DNA from: Adenanthera pavonina
Lineage: Eukaryota; Streptophyta; Magnoliopsida; Fabales; Fabaceae
DNA: 64,000 bases
Assembly (NCBI GenBank): GCA_026686845.1
Contig: JAIVEN010000015.1
Coordinates: forward strand, 25,773,501-25,837,500
Direction of reading: 5' to 3'
Positions within the stretch are counted from its first letter, which is position 1. The number at the start of each line of letters is the position of its first letter. The notes under the pieces were generated by a model. That model was given only the letters and a program-made list of their open reading frames with translations, did no database searches and was not told the DNA's origin. This document shows, piece after piece, positions 11,218 to 23,847 of the stretch. Both the position numbers and the translations under genes were made by a program.

Positions 11218-12681
11218 AAAGATGTGAAAGATAAAAAAGGGTGGAATTTAAAAATAAAATTTATGTAAATTCAATTATTTGCATGGTTTATAATTTATTT
11301 AAAGTATGTTTTCGTCTAGACTTAGCGTGTTTATCTAGATCATAGAGTCTACACATGTTCAGAAGGGAATTGTTTTCTTTAATTTCTTTTTAGTTCTCCT
11401 CTTTATCGATTTTATTTTATGTTATTAAATTACCTTTAATTATCATGTATGAGTGGCTCGAATTTTTTTTAAATATGAATAAAAAGAGTAAATTATTTTA
11501 ATAATTTTTTTATTTTTTGAAATTTTCAAATGTGTCCTTTACTTTTAGGAATAAAATACTAAACTTTCTTTTCAAATTTTCATCTTAACATATATTCTCT
11601 CTCAATTGAAGTTTGCAAAAGTTTCAATTACAGTTTAAAACTTTCCTTCCACAAGTGCTTTTTCTTTTCTTTTTTTTTTTTTACTGGGAATGATATGGAA
11701 GCTTAAAGTATTTTTTGTTTCCAAAAATATTTTTAAAATTTATTCTTATTTGTAAGGTTTCATTATTTATTTGTTTATAATATGATTTTTTACATATTTA
11801 TTTATCTTTATTTTAAACTAATTAAATTATATTGATGTAAATAACTGTAAATTTCAGTTAATCTCTCGAGTTTGACTACCATCAATATATATAATAATTA
11901 TTGAGAAATCAATTTGGAAGTTTTATCATCATTTTTTGTTTACAAATTTAATTTTAAAAATATGACGTTATTTTAAAATTCTTTCCTAACTAAATGAGTA
12001 TAGATGTATCGATAATACAAGCTTTTTGTTCAGCAAGTATTAATATCTACACGGCTAAGACGCAAATTTTCATCATAATTCTTAAATTATACCAAAGACT
12101 GATGGTGAAGTTTCACAAATACAATAGAAGAGACAGACTTTGACCAATTCCCTGTACTCGCTCGTCCCGTGCAAGGGTTCAATAATGACGAATGATCATC
12201 AAATTTTTCTAGACATTGATTTCTACCCCTTTAGTCTTTATCTCTGATTAGAGCACCAAGCGCCGGCGACATTCAAACAACAAAAAATTCAGATGACCAA
12301 GATCAACTTCCATTCCATGGCCTAAGAAACTATGAATATATTTAGTTCAGTTTTTCCATTGTAATCTTCCGTGCATCTTTACTTTTCCAATGGCATTAAT
12401 ATTAGTGTTTGCACCATATTTTTAGAGGGCCATTCCTATAGAAATTATGAAATCCATTTATGGATTTTAGGCCTAAAAATTATATATATTAAAAGTATTA
12501 TTTTAATTGTGCTTCTAGAAAAATATTTTCTTATCCATTTTAAGTTATTAAAAAGGTGGAGAAAGTAGAACCCCGAAGTTAGACGAAGGTTGTGCTGTGT
12601 ATTTTGTATCGGAAAAAAGGGGAGAAAGTGGCACAAAGTGATAAAGTGGGGTAATGTACTTATAGCTAAAGATAAGTAGGC
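11218..12681. other. AT-rich intergenic DNA, nothing recognised
   Basis: Strongly AT-rich sequence with homopolymer T and A runs. I see no conserved protein, RNA gene or clear transposon end. Short open frames here (for example 12371-12568) have no recognisable domain. Confidence 0.5.
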
Positions 12682-13005
12682 TATCCAATTATTTTACTCC
12701 TAGCAAGCATCTCCTTAGCCATTCACTAAGGCGAATATCCAGCCTCCATGGCATTTTATTTATATTTATATTTCATCTAAAACGTACGGCTCCTTGTTTA
12801 CAATTTCTAGCATTTATGTTGTAGACTATTAGAGTTTTTTCTACTTTCCAACAACTATGAATATGTTTCCACATACATATTTCTTATTATTGCATTGATT
12901 CAAATCTCTCTCTTTCTCAATTTATAAATTCCCTTTACTTCACATTTTCATATCTATATTGGAGAAATTGTGGTAAATGACCCCAAGTTCTCACATCATT
13001 TGATT
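12682..13005. repeat. Dispersed repeat D, copy 1
   Basis: Aligns by eye, in the same orientation, with 28946-29268. Shared blocks include TATCCAATTATTTT, AGCAAGCATCTCCTTA, CCTCCATGGCATTTTA and TTTACAATTTCTAGCA. The copies are diverged and have small indels. The element class is unknown. Confidence 0.7.
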
Positions 13006-13028
13006 ATAAAGGTAAGTTATTCACTTAA

Positions 13029-14090
13029 TTGAGAAAAACAAGGATTTGGCTGTGGTTATTTTTTACTTTTGTAGTGGTTATAACCGCTACAAAGGCAGTA
13101 GTTAAAAGAAACTCCACCATCATGACCGACACGGCCAATATAGCAGCAATTAAAAATAACTACTTCTACATTCAGTCAAACCACCTCAAATGTTGCCACG
13201 GTTACAAAATCAACTACAAAACACCCGCTGTTATAAGAACTATATTGATGATGTGGAAGACCATTGTAACAACCGCTGCTAAAATTTGGTAACAGTTTAA
13301 AAAGTTATTGCGGCAGTTAAAATAATCACTTCCATATTTTAAAATGAAAAATTTAATGGTTAAAATTTGGCAGCATCTTTGTAGCAGTTCATTAACTAAT
13401 TTAATTCAACCATCAATTTTGGCGTGGTTATCACAGTGATTAATAATCATCACCTTTAAATTGTCAAATTTAGAAAAAAATTATTTAAGTAATAATTATT
13501 ATATATTTAGTAAGTGAAAGAATCAAATACTAAATTTAATTTACACAAAAATTTAAACATAATTTAATTTAATCACTCAAAGTAAACTGAAAATATTACA
13601 AATTATTTCTTAATAGAAGAAATTGTGCATAAACATTAATCAAAAATAAATTAAGCATAAATAAATAATATTTATTCAAAATGTAATGATAAATTTAAAT
13701 TTAATTAATATCATTGATATTATTACATTAATATTTTTAAAATAAAAAATAAATTAAAAAGTACATCCAGAAATCCACAATATGATGTCCACTTCATGCC
13801 TTTCCCAGAACCTAACTCATCATCAATTTCTTGTTCATAACAATCCCACCCGAAGAGAAGAGGATGAGAAGAAGTGTAATCCCACACACAATGCATAATT
13901 GTGGGAACAAGTATTTATAGAGTCTAGAAAATAAGAAAATAAGAGGGGTTACAATAGTGGTTGCAAGCAACTGCTGCAATTTTATGCATGGTGGCAGTTG
14001 CAACAGTAGTCAATAATCGCTTCTAAACAAAACTATTGTCACGTTTAGAGGTTGACCGTTTCTGTAGTCACTACCAATATTTTAGATTAA
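13029..14090. mobile_element. Possible CACTA-like or MITE remnant
   Basis: The segment is bounded by sequences rich in short inverted words: TTTTGTAGTGG and ACCGCTACAAAGG near 13067-13096, AACCGCTGCTAAAA near 13270, and TAGTGGTTGCAAGC and GGCAGTTGCAAC near 13950-14000. Clusters of AACCGCTGCTAAAA-type words next to CACTACAAAA are typical of subterminal regions of plant CACTA transposons. I could not define both terminal repeats or a 3-bp target duplication, and there is no transposase. The short frames inside are low in content. Confidence 0.33.
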
Positions 14091-14689
14091 TTAATTTATA
14101 ACACATATTATTTTAATTAAATTTTTTTAGTTAAACTTAGGTAAAAGCGTATTTACACAAATATAAATTTTTTGAATTGAAAAAACAATTTGACAAGTTT
14201 TATACTGGTTTTTTTGGAAAATTTCCATTTCATCATCCTTTTTATATCATTCATCATTTAATGTCATAAGATTTTTATCCATATTGTGACCATTTCATGT
14301 ACTCTTCATCCATTCTTCACTTTCCTAAAATACCCATTGTTTAGAGCACTTAATCAAGATTAATTTGAGTTACCAAACTTGGTCAAGGTCATCAGGGTTT
14401 GCAAGTTAGATATGGTCAAAGTTTAGTCAACAAAGGACATTTTAGACAAATCTCCAAGAAAGCCTATTTTCTTCCTAATTTCTAAGGCCTTTTTTTCCTT
14501 TCTTTTTCATCATTTTTATAGTGATTTCCCCTTGATTTTCACGATTAATTTCATGACATATAGTCCTTATTTGTGTAAAAATTGAATTATTTCATTTTAT
14601 CATGGTTTTATATGACATATGTGCATTATTTCATTGGACTTAAGTTTTATATATGTGATATTCTGTGTAGATCATGGTACCATGGAAGA
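14091..14689. other. AT-rich intergenic DNA, nothing recognised
   Basis: No coding, RNA or terminal-repeat signal seen. It may be part of the degenerate Gypsy element to its right. Confidence 0.4.
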
Positions 14690-15200
14690 GGACACGCAAG
14701 ACATTAGGAACATTATGCAAGGATATTTTTGAAAGCCTGAAAGGATTATTATTTTCTATTTCTATTGTTTTGTAATTATATATCTCAACTACTAAATTCA
14801 ATATATAAACATACTTTTCAGCATCAATCCAGTACTAAATTCCCAAAACATCAAAACAAATGCTTAAAGAAAGAAATAGTTGATGAAGTGAATGATTTAG
14901 CTTTACTACTCCCTCAAAATTCATGATTTGCTATCAAAATACTTCCTTAAGGCTCCAAAGACTCTAGAACAAGTGCTCTAGGGCTTTCGGATGAGTGATT
15001 GCATGACCTAATACGTTTAGGGAGCCTTCTATTTATGGAATTCATGAGATATTTGCTGAATACATTTTAAATGCATTATAACCGACATCACCTAGCTCCG
15101 GCTTCTCTACCTTTTAATCTACCCAGCATCCGATCAATATGAAGCAACACTTGTTTTTCGCCTTCTCACTTGTGGCCAGGTGAGTAAACATATTGGGGCT

Positions 15201-15316
15201 AGATGAGTTTGTAAATTAAATCTTTTCTCCGTCTTTTTGGCCATGTTTTGCTAAAAATAGATGAGTTTGTAAATTAAATCTTTTCTCCATCTTTTTGGCC
15301 ATGTTTTGCTAAAAAC
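15201..15316. repeat. 58-bp tandem duplication
   Basis: Two adjacent 58-bp units beginning AGATGAGTTTGTAAATTAAA and ending GTTTTGCTAAAAA. They differ at one clear internal position (CCGTC versus CCATC) and at the last base. The near-identity means the duplication is recent compared with the surrounding relic. Confidence 0.9.
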
Positions 15317-16511
15317 TCCTCATAAATGTTCATGAGATGCAAACATACTTCAAATTACACAGGATCATGCAAAAAAGTATCAAAACACATCATATTTTGA
15401 TGAAAATAAACATAAAATTTGGGTATTTTATAGATATAAAATAGGCACATCAAATCCCTCCACACTTGAATCTTTGCTTGTTCTCAAGCAAAAACTAAGT
15501 TTGAACTAAAGAAATTTTTCAATGTGAATCCTCACATCCACCTATTCTCAAAAATTCAAAACAACTTGCTACCTATCAAGACAAAGAGTGCAACATATAT
15601 ATAAGAGAATGACTTAAGTAACTGATCAATCAACATTTTGTTGTATTGATAAAACTATAGCGTGTGTGTTAACTAGCATACAATTAATGTCAACATCTAG
15701 CCAAACAAGAGGTTTGAAAATTACATTAATACTTATTTACGAACTTGTAGCACCTCAATGGAGAATCATATGAGCTTCAATTAATGAAGAGAGAGATCCT
15801 CAGAAGTTTATTTATTCCCTTATGCGTCTTATGATTTTTCTTTTCTTTCCACTGAGGTACTTCTTGCTTCTTCATGTATTTTTCCTTGCACATTTTGTAC
15901 TTTAATTTTATTTGGGCACCATTTTCTTTCTTAGGCTGTTATATGCCATTTTGATGTGAAGGTCTCACATTTGTTATGCTTACTACCAATTACTTAAGCT
16001 AATATAACTTTGTTGCACCAAGATGCCTTTGGCATACTCATAGCTTTTGCATTGTTTAATGCAAAAGGGCAATGCTTTTTGGTGAAGCCTCCTAGTTACT
16101 AAGCACAAGTTGAGCTAGCATAGTGGATCAATTTTTCTCATGCAATTTTTTATCTATTTATTTATTTAGCCTCCTGAATTTTTTCTAACAAATAGTAATA
16201 CTCATCAATTCTAATTGAAAATAATGAAAGTTCAGAAATAAATCTATAATCAGCTGTCATACTTACTTAACGACTTATTTCCACCTTTCATGTGCTTGCT
16301 ATTTATGCACAAATTCTAGTTTCATGATTCCTTACTAATATTTAATTAGCTTGCTACCCCACCTATGTGGAAAATTATAGCTCAAACTTTATGACTTTCA
16401 AGGTGGCAGGCATATTCAAACAAGTAGACAATATGTAGGTATCAATTAAACTACAATCAATATAAAAGCAAAAAAATTTCTTAACCTCAATAAATCTTTT
16501 TTTTACTAATT

Positions 16512-16527
16512 ATTCCTCCCCCCAACA
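16512..16527 (-). promoter_or_regulatory. Polypurine-tract-like sequence
   Basis: The minus strand reads GTTGGGGGGAGGAATA, downstream of the coding remnant. A G-rich purine run here is typical of the plus-strand priming site before the 3' LTR in Athila-like elements. Confidence 0.4.
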
Positions 16528-16822
16528 CTTAGCATAAACACTGGCATAAATGTTAATAAGAAAGGCAATGGAGGGAAGGAAAGAAAACTAATACTCCCTT
16601 GAAATCATGTTGTTTGCCATAGTTCCATGAATTTTCAACAGCTATCTATGGTATGCACATGTTAGGTATGGTTTTGATTATACATAAGTCTCAATTAGGG
16701 GAGGGGTAAAGTAAATCAAAAGACAACAAAAATAAAAATAAAATAAAAGAAAGAAAAGTAGGAAAAAGAGAGCATAAAGCTAAGCATTAATCTCAGAGTC
16801 ACTGTGGTAGAGGCTGTCGGTT

Positions 16823-16969
16823 TTAAATCACTTGCTGAAGCAACACCTTAGTATGCTGCCTATCCTCCTCATTTCTCCTATCACATTCTTCTTGTCTCTT
16901 ATCTCTTTCCTCTTCTCTACAATCTCTCTCTTCTTTCTTTCTCTGTATCTCAGCAATTGTTTTCTCCAT
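16823..16969 (-). pseudogene. Charged coiled-coil coding remnant of a Gypsy element
   Basis: A 48-residue open frame starts METHIONINE-E-K-T-I-A-E-I and ends LLQQVI before a stop. It is almost entirely Glu, Arg, Lys and Asp (for example KKEERDCREEERDKRQEEC), as expected for an alpha-helical coiled coil. The frame continues upstream past an internal TGA, so it is probably the tail of a longer broken ORF. Its place just before the purine tract fits the last ORF of an Athila-like element. I do not recognise a specific family. Confidence 0.4.
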
Positions 16970-17990
16970 TAGTGCCACTTTCTTTCAAAGGTGCTTCAGT
17001 ATGTTGTGCATGAGGTTTGTGTATGGGTTTAGAAGGGATTATGCATGATTTACCCTGAACCCTAACTTGGAATTCTAAGGTATAGCTTGAAATCCGAATT
17101 GTACGTGTTAGTTTATGATTTGAATGGTTAATTGGGGCTCATTAATGTGTGATTATACTATTAAGAAAACATATTAAGTTAAGGTCATTGAATTGTGAGT
17201 TTTGCCTTGTATGAGCATTTTGTTAATTAAGGAAATTATGGTGTTGTAGTGATTATTTGGCTAATTGGAAGTGTTTAGTTCATGATTGATGCTTCAAGGC
17301 TTACCAAATCCCCCTGCATGTAGTATGTTAGCAATTTAAGGTAACCGAGTGTTTATTGTATATGTGTGTATCCATTATTGTGTATATATATGTTTGTGTG
17401 TGTTCTTTTCTATACCATGATATCATTTATGCGTAAGTGTGGTCCTTTTCCATATCATGATATATGCAAAGCTAGCAGAGGTATGTGAATCTTGATCTTT
17501 GATACTTGTATGTAATGATGATAAATATGTTGTTATATGTACGATTCTTTAGCATCCCCACATGATAGTATGCTAACATAACATTGATGATGATTATGTT
17601 GACGATGATTGCATATTGGTGTATACATGTTAGCATGGCATCAAGCATCATCATTGTATTGTGCATATTGAGACATGGTTGAGTGGATGATGATGATGAT
17701 ATGAGATATGAGATACCATATGGTATACTAAACCACTAGTGGTAAGTGGTGAGGTTGATAGTTATACATTCTTGTCACTAAATCATCTTTGATGGCTAGC
17801 AAAGCTATGTGGCAGTAGATTTGGGGATGCACATTCCCTAAATTACCATCAATTTGTGTGGTCTAGGGGAAGGAGAACCATGGTCCAATCATTAATGTGG
17901 CCTTTGGCTGGGTCATAGTAGTGTGTGGTGAGCTGGGTGATGTCCCAAAATTAGCCTTCACCGGTTGTTGGAAAAAAACCACCTATTAGG

Positions 17991-20383
17991 TGTAATACCC
18001 CTCATGATATTTTTCTTGTCATTATGTTCTAGACCGGAGGAAACATGACGGAGGAAGGTTCAAGTGAAGTCTGAAAAAGCTCCACGCTGCGTGAGAAGCA
18101 GGGCCGCGGTGGCGAGAACCATTCCAATGGCGTTGTTTCAGTTGAAACTGGTGGAGCCATGGTAAGATATCTGAAGCCACGACGAGAATCAAGATTTTCG
18201 TTTAAATTCAGATCATTTCTGACAATTGGGAAAGAAGGAAATAAAGGAAAACCTAGGGAGCACTACTAGGGCTTGCTAGATTCGGCTATTGGGAGTGATT
18301 TTTGGACCTCAAGAGCTTGGATTCAAGTTAGTAAGTGTTCTCGACTCCTCCCTCTCTATTTTCTTTGATTGAAATTTAGGGATTTTCGATTTTGAGGTTG
18401 GATCTTCAGTTTTGGCCAAAATCCACCAATTGAAATGGATGAAATAGGGTTAATGAAGTGTGTTTTGGTATTCTTGTTGCTTGGATGTGAGTTTTGAAGG
18501 GATTATATGTGATTTGAACTTAACCCTAGGTTGTTTCCGAGTAGCTCTTGGGAATCCAAAGTATATGAGATTGTTTAGTGTCGGTATGGTTCCTAGGAGC
18601 TTAAAAACGCATGAAAGGGGTGTTAGAACCTTGGGTTAGGCCTAAAGTGGTTGAATTATGATGTTGGTTAAATAGTATATTGTGTTAATGGAAGAATTGT
18701 GTTATTATGAAGGTTATTTAGTTAACCGAGAGGGGTTCAAGCGTGTTGGGCAATTCAAGAAGTTTATGGAACTCACGTGTGTAGTATTGACAACCTAAGG
18801 TAACCGGGTGTATGTTTGTATTGTATTGTTCATATGATATGACAGTACATATATTTATGTATATATGCATGTTCCTTTTCATACTATGATATTGATTGTG
18901 TATATGCATGGTCTTTCAACATATCGTGGTATGCACGACTAGTTGATGTATGATGATTGCATATATTGTGATGTGTAGCATCCCCATACCATTGCATGCT
19001 AGCATGTCTATATGATGCCTGTGATGATAATGATGTATATATGTGTGTAGAGGCACGTTGGCATGACATTGGCATCATTACCATATGATTGCATAGTGAG
19101 AGATTGATGATGAGGTAATAATGATATAATGTGATATGATATGATGATATGATAAAGATCTTTGTCGCTGAATCCTCTCTATGGGAGAGCTAAGTGGTAG
19201 TGGATTTGGGGATGAACCTGTCTTAAATCACCATTAATTCGTGATGGTCCATGGGAAGAAGAGCCACGATCCGAACTCTAGTGTAACCATTGGCTAGGTT
19301 GCATTAGGGAAAGGTGAGCTTTGTGATGTCCTGGAATCAGTCTTCATCGAATGTTGGAAGGGAATCATCTATTAAATGTCTTGTGATGATGACAGCTCGT
19401 GGTTCTAGCCGTGTATGAGGGAGAACATGCATACCATTCATTAGCATTGCATTTTATGACTATGTATATATATGTGTATGGTTGTCCCCAGTTACTGAGA
19501 CATTGTCTCATACCCCTCTCCATGAACTAATCTTTCAGATGACGGTTTTGGCACTAGTCTTGAGAAGTTGAAGGAGTAGCAGTGGAAGTGTGAATACTAG
19601 GTCTATGTAGTTTATGTGTATTTTGGACATGTATCTTATGTCAAGTAGGATAGAGTGGTTTGTAATGAATGTACGATTATGGATATGGATTGCATGGATG
19701 TTATATGTATGGTTATATGGTTTTGGATATTGAAAAGTCAGTATGTTAGTGTGTTTTAGGGTCTGTAGCCCATTTTGTCAAGTTGGGATTCAAGGGGGTC
19801 AAATCTCAGAGGACTGATTTATTTGAGGTAAAACCTCTTTAGACAAGTAAGTTTTGGGGTTTTGGACCTGTATGAATGGTCTTTGAGTGACCATTTGCTT
19901 TTGGTGGTAATTGGAGGTGGCTAGTGGTGAGTTTTGATTAATAAGTGGCCAAAATGGTGTCAAGGGTCCATAATCTCCATATGGAGTTGGATTGAGGTGA
20001 AGTTGGTGTCTATGGATAGATTGAGACTAGATTGACTTGTAGAAGTTGGAATCAAGTCAATTGGAGGTCAAAACATAAAGTTATGCACGTCGGAAGTTCA
20101 CCCCGGTGTATAGAAGTTGCTGATATAGAAAATTAGCAGGGGGCGCCATAGCTCCTGGTTCTAGGACGCAATGCCAGTGGAAACCAGTGGCGATGTAAAA
20201 CAGGGGAAGTCAGAGCCGTGGTGGTACTGTAGTAGCTATGGCCTCAACCCAATTTCTAGTGTTTTAAGGCCATTTCCACTGTCCTAAAGTTTTGAAGAGT
20301 TGTTTTGAGATATTGGGGTTGTATTTGGTTGGATTTTGAAATTTTTGGTCAAGTCTGGAGGTATCAGGAGGTAGGGCGTTACA
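17991..20383 (+). mobile_element. LTR-like element copy 7, inserted in copy 6
   Basis: Forward copy of 2,393 bp. It begins TGTAATACCCCTCATGAT and ends GGTAGGGCGTTACA. It is flanked by a perfect 5-bp duplication TTAGG (17986-17990 and 20384-20388). It has stem-loop 1 arms at 18880-18892 and 18921-18933 and a decayed stem-loop 2 near 19217-19260. No coding region. Solo-LTR structure. Confidence 0.85.
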
Positions 20384-22092
20384 TTAGGTATGTCATGTGA
20401 TGGTACGAGCGCATGATTCTAGTCGTGTATGAAGGAAAACCTGAATACCATGACATTTGCATTGCATTGTATCACATACATTCATTGAGAACATCCTATT
20501 GTATGTATATATTGTCTTATATTATGTGTGTGATTTCTGATTACTAAGACTTTGTCTCACACCCTCTATAGTTAATATTTCAGGAGAATATTCTAGCACA
20601 AGCCCAGAGAGGACTAAGAAGTCTTGGCTCTCCTTAGCAAGGGAATATGCAAGTGTAACTGGCAACTATGCATTATTTAGCTTATGTAATACATTGTGCC
20701 AAGCAATGTAGTATCATGTGTTTTGCCTGTAGCTTGTATCATGGGAGTATTATGTTGTATGAGAAGATGTATGATTGGAAGAATAATGATGAATGCTGAT
20801 AGAATGACTAGATGCCAATATATAATATCATTATGAGTTGTGATATGTTTCGGGAACCCGATATGGGTCAATCTATGTTAGTATGCATGAACGTCCATAA
20901 TAGGCTTAGTATGTCTTATTGATGAGTAGATTCGGTCTTGGGCCTTGTGTATGTTTTTTGGGGCATGTAGCCCATTATGTGGATTTGGGGTTCAAGGGGC
21001 TCAAAATTAGGAGGAGTGGTTTCTTTATGGTGAAACCTCCTTGGACAAGTTAGTCATATCATATGTGACCTGTGCATATGGTTTCTAGCAGCCAATTGGT
21101 CATTGGTGGCAATTGGAGTGTTTAGATTAATGGTTTTAGTAAAAAAGTTACCAAAACAGTGCCAGATGTCCAAAATCTTCTTACAAAGATTGTTTGAGGC
21201 AAGGTTGTCTGTAATGCCCCTCATGATATTTTTTCTTGGCATTGAGTTCAGGACTGGAGGAAGCAGGACAGAGATAGGTTCAGGAGGAACCAGAAAGGGC
21301 CCCACGCCGCGGCTAGGAGCAGAGCTGCAGCGGCGAGAGACCTTCCAGTGGCATGGTTCCGGATTAGTTGGTGGAGCCACGACGAGGTATTCTGAGGCCG
21401 CGGCGAGAGTCGAAAAAATTGTTTAAATCCGGATCAGTCAGACGCGAAATAAAGAAAGAAAACGAAGGGAGTGACGGAGGAGATCAGGGAGCAGTGCTAG
21501 GGTTCGACATTCCCGTCTTCTAGGAGCAATTTTTGGACCTTGGAAGCTTGGATTCAAGTTGGTAAGTGTTCTCTACTCCTCCCTCTCCATTTTCTTCGGT
21601 TGAAATTTGGGATTTCCGGTTGTATGGTTGGATTTCCGGTTTGGGGTGAAATCCACCGATTGGAATGAGTGAGTGGAGGTTAATGGAACGTGTTTTGGTA
21701 TTCTTGTTGCTTGGATGTGAGTTTTGAAGGGATTATGTGTGTTTAGAGCTTAACCCTAGGTTGTTTTCGGTAATGGCTCTTAGGAATCCTAGGTGTCTGA
21801 GGTTGTGCGGTGTTTGAGTAATCCCTAAGAGCTTATTGATGCATGAAAAGGGTGTTAGAACCTTGGGTTAGGTTAATGTGGTTGAATTGTGATGTTTGAT
21901 TTGTTGGTTTATTGTGTTAATGGAAGAATTGTGGTATTGTAAAGGTTGTTGGCTAATCGAGAGGGGTTCACGCGTATTGGACAGTTCAAGGAAGCTTGTG
22001 GAACTCGTGTGTATGTGGTAATGACAATTGAGGTAACCGGGTGTTTGTTTATGTGGTATTGTGTATTGTTGTGTACATATGTATGTCTCTTT

Positions 22093-22149
22093 CATACCAT
22101 GATATTGATGTGTTTGTGTGTACTGTATATATATATATATCGTGGTATG
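22093..22149 (+). other. Conserved inverted repeat (stem-loop 1), copy 8
   Basis: Arms CATACCATGATAT (22093-22105) and ATATCGTGGTATG (22137-22149), with one T opposite G. The copy-4 equivalents are at 6437-6449 and 6485-6497. Confidence 0.6.
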
Positions 22150-22280
22150 TATACGGTTAGATGATGATGATTATATGATGATACATTAGCATCACCACAT
22201 GTTATCGTGATACTGAGATGTATGGCAGATGGAGTGGTGATGATGTGATGACATATAATGTATGATGATATACATATTTG

Positions 22281-22437
22281 TTAGGGAGGATAAGGATGGG
22301 ATATGTGTATATATATATATGTGTTAGGGAGAATAAGGATGGATGATATATGCGTTAGGGAGGATAAGGATGGATTATATATATATGTTAGGGAGGATAA
22401 GGGTGGATGATATATGTGTTAGGGAGGATAAGGATGG
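22281..22437. repeat. Minisatellite with GGGAGGATAAGGATGG core (copy 8)
   Basis: Five imperfect units with GTTAGGGAGGATAAGGATGG-like cores separated by AT-rich TATATAT spacers of variable length. It is homologous to the array in copy 4. Confidence 0.8.
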
Positions 22438-22756
22438 GGTCCCTGTGAGGGTGACATGTATCTTACTCATTTCATATTGCATTCATGAGTTGCATAAGAT
22501 ATGTGTATATGTATATATATTTGTGTGTGTGTGATTGTTTCCGGTTACTGAGACATTGTCTCACCCCTCCCTCTCCCATTAACTAACCTTTCAGGTGACG
22601 GTTCTGGCACTGGTTCGGAGAAGACGTAAGAGTAGCTGTGTACGTGGGAATAGTCTATGTAGTGTGTCTATTTTGGATAATGTACCTTGTGCTAAGTAGG
22701 ATAGTATGTTTGTAATGGATAGCTTAAAGGAATTGATAAAGGATTGGTATGGATGG

Positions 22757-22791
22757 ATGTATGTATGTATGTATGTATGTATGTATGTATG
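22757..22791. repeat. (ATGT)n microsatellite
   Basis: At least eight consecutive GTAT tetranucleotides inside copy 8. Copy 4 has only a short equivalent near 5722-5740. Confidence 0.9.
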
Positions 22792-23847
22792 TTGTATGTA
22801 TGGTTGCATGGTTTGGATGCTGAGGAGTCTGTTTGTTAGTGTTGGTGAGCTTGAATGGTTTTGGGGTCTTGTTGTATTGTCTTTGGACCTGTATGAATGG
22901 TCTTTGAGCGACCAGTTGCCTTTGGTGGCAATTGGAGGTTGTTTGTGGCGAGTTTTGGTCAATATGTGGCTAAAATGGTGTTATGGGTCCAGAATCTCCA
23001 TACGGAGTTGGATTGAGGTAAAAGTGGTGTCTATGGATAGATGGGAACTAGATTGACTTGTAGGAGTCGGAATCAAGTCAATCAGAGGTCGGAGCATAAT
23101 GTTATGCGCGTCGGAAATTCGCCCCAGAATGTTGAATTTGCTGATATGGTATATCAGCAGGGGGCGCTGCGGTATGGGAAGGCAGGCCGCGGTGCCAGAG
23201 GAGACAGAAGCGATGGAGAAGCAGGGGAGGCCGGAGCCGCGGTGGTACTGTAGCGACCGTGGCCCCAGCCCAGTTTTGGTGTTTTGGCGGGTCGTTTCTG
23301 TTGTGTTGAGGCATTGGAGAGTTGTTTGTGTTGTCAGGGTTGTGTTTGGTTGAATCATTGGAGTTATTGGTTAAGGTTTGAAGGTGTCTGGAGGTAGGAT
23401 GTTACATTGTCATTTATAGTTGATTGGGAGTTGGGTGACCTATAGAAGTTAGAATCAAGTCAATTGGACATCGAAATACGAAGTTGAACATGTCGGAAGT
23501 TTGCCCGAAAAATCAGTATTTTGCTAATATGATATCTATCATCAGCGTCATGGCATTAGGGGTGAGGCCGTGGTGCCACACCATTTTGTTTACTTTCAAT
23601 TGGTCTAGTATACCCTCACACAGTACCCTCTGTTTACATTGTAGCAGCCACAGTGCTACCCTCTGTTTTTAGCTATTTTTAGAGTCTTGAATTAATTGAT
23701 ATGATTTTTCTATAATTAGTTATGATTTTTCAAAGTTCAACCAGAAAAATGGGATACTAAATGAACAATACCTACGTTTTTTTTTTCTTATTTTTCTAAT
23801 TTGGTTTCTTTAAGATTCAAGCTCCTTTAATGGCTTATTTGGATATT

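Larger units (their letters stand above)
14690..16985 (-). mobile_element. Degenerate Ty3/Gypsy 3' region (Athila/Tat-like), minus strand
   Basis: Read on the minus strand, a coding remnant (16969-16823) is followed by a purine tract GTTGGGGGGAGGAATA near 16512-16527, then a long non-coding stretch. That stretch contains GCAAAGATTCAAGTGTGGAGG near 15460-15480 and a TATCTATAAAATACCC block near 15420. This series is typical of the 3' end of Athila/Tat Gypsy elements. The termini are not preserved, and copy 6 abuts it at about 16986. Confidence 0.5.
21210..23406 (+). mobile_element. LTR-like element copy 8, inserted in copy 6
   Basis: Forward copy of 2,197 bp. It begins TGTAATGCCCCTCATGAT and ends GGTAGGATGTTACA. 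It is flanked by a perfect 5-bp duplication TTGTC (21205-21209 and 23407-23411). It is closely similar to copy 4 on the other strand, including the minisatellite and the absence of stem-loop 2. Open frames here are shadows on low-complexity sequence. Confidence 0.85.

Noticed and set aside
13029..13292. 87-residue open frame starting MRKTRIWLWLFF
   Set aside because: It looks like a signal peptide at first sight, but it overlaps repeated AACCGC words of a transposon-like region and has no homologous domain that I recognise.
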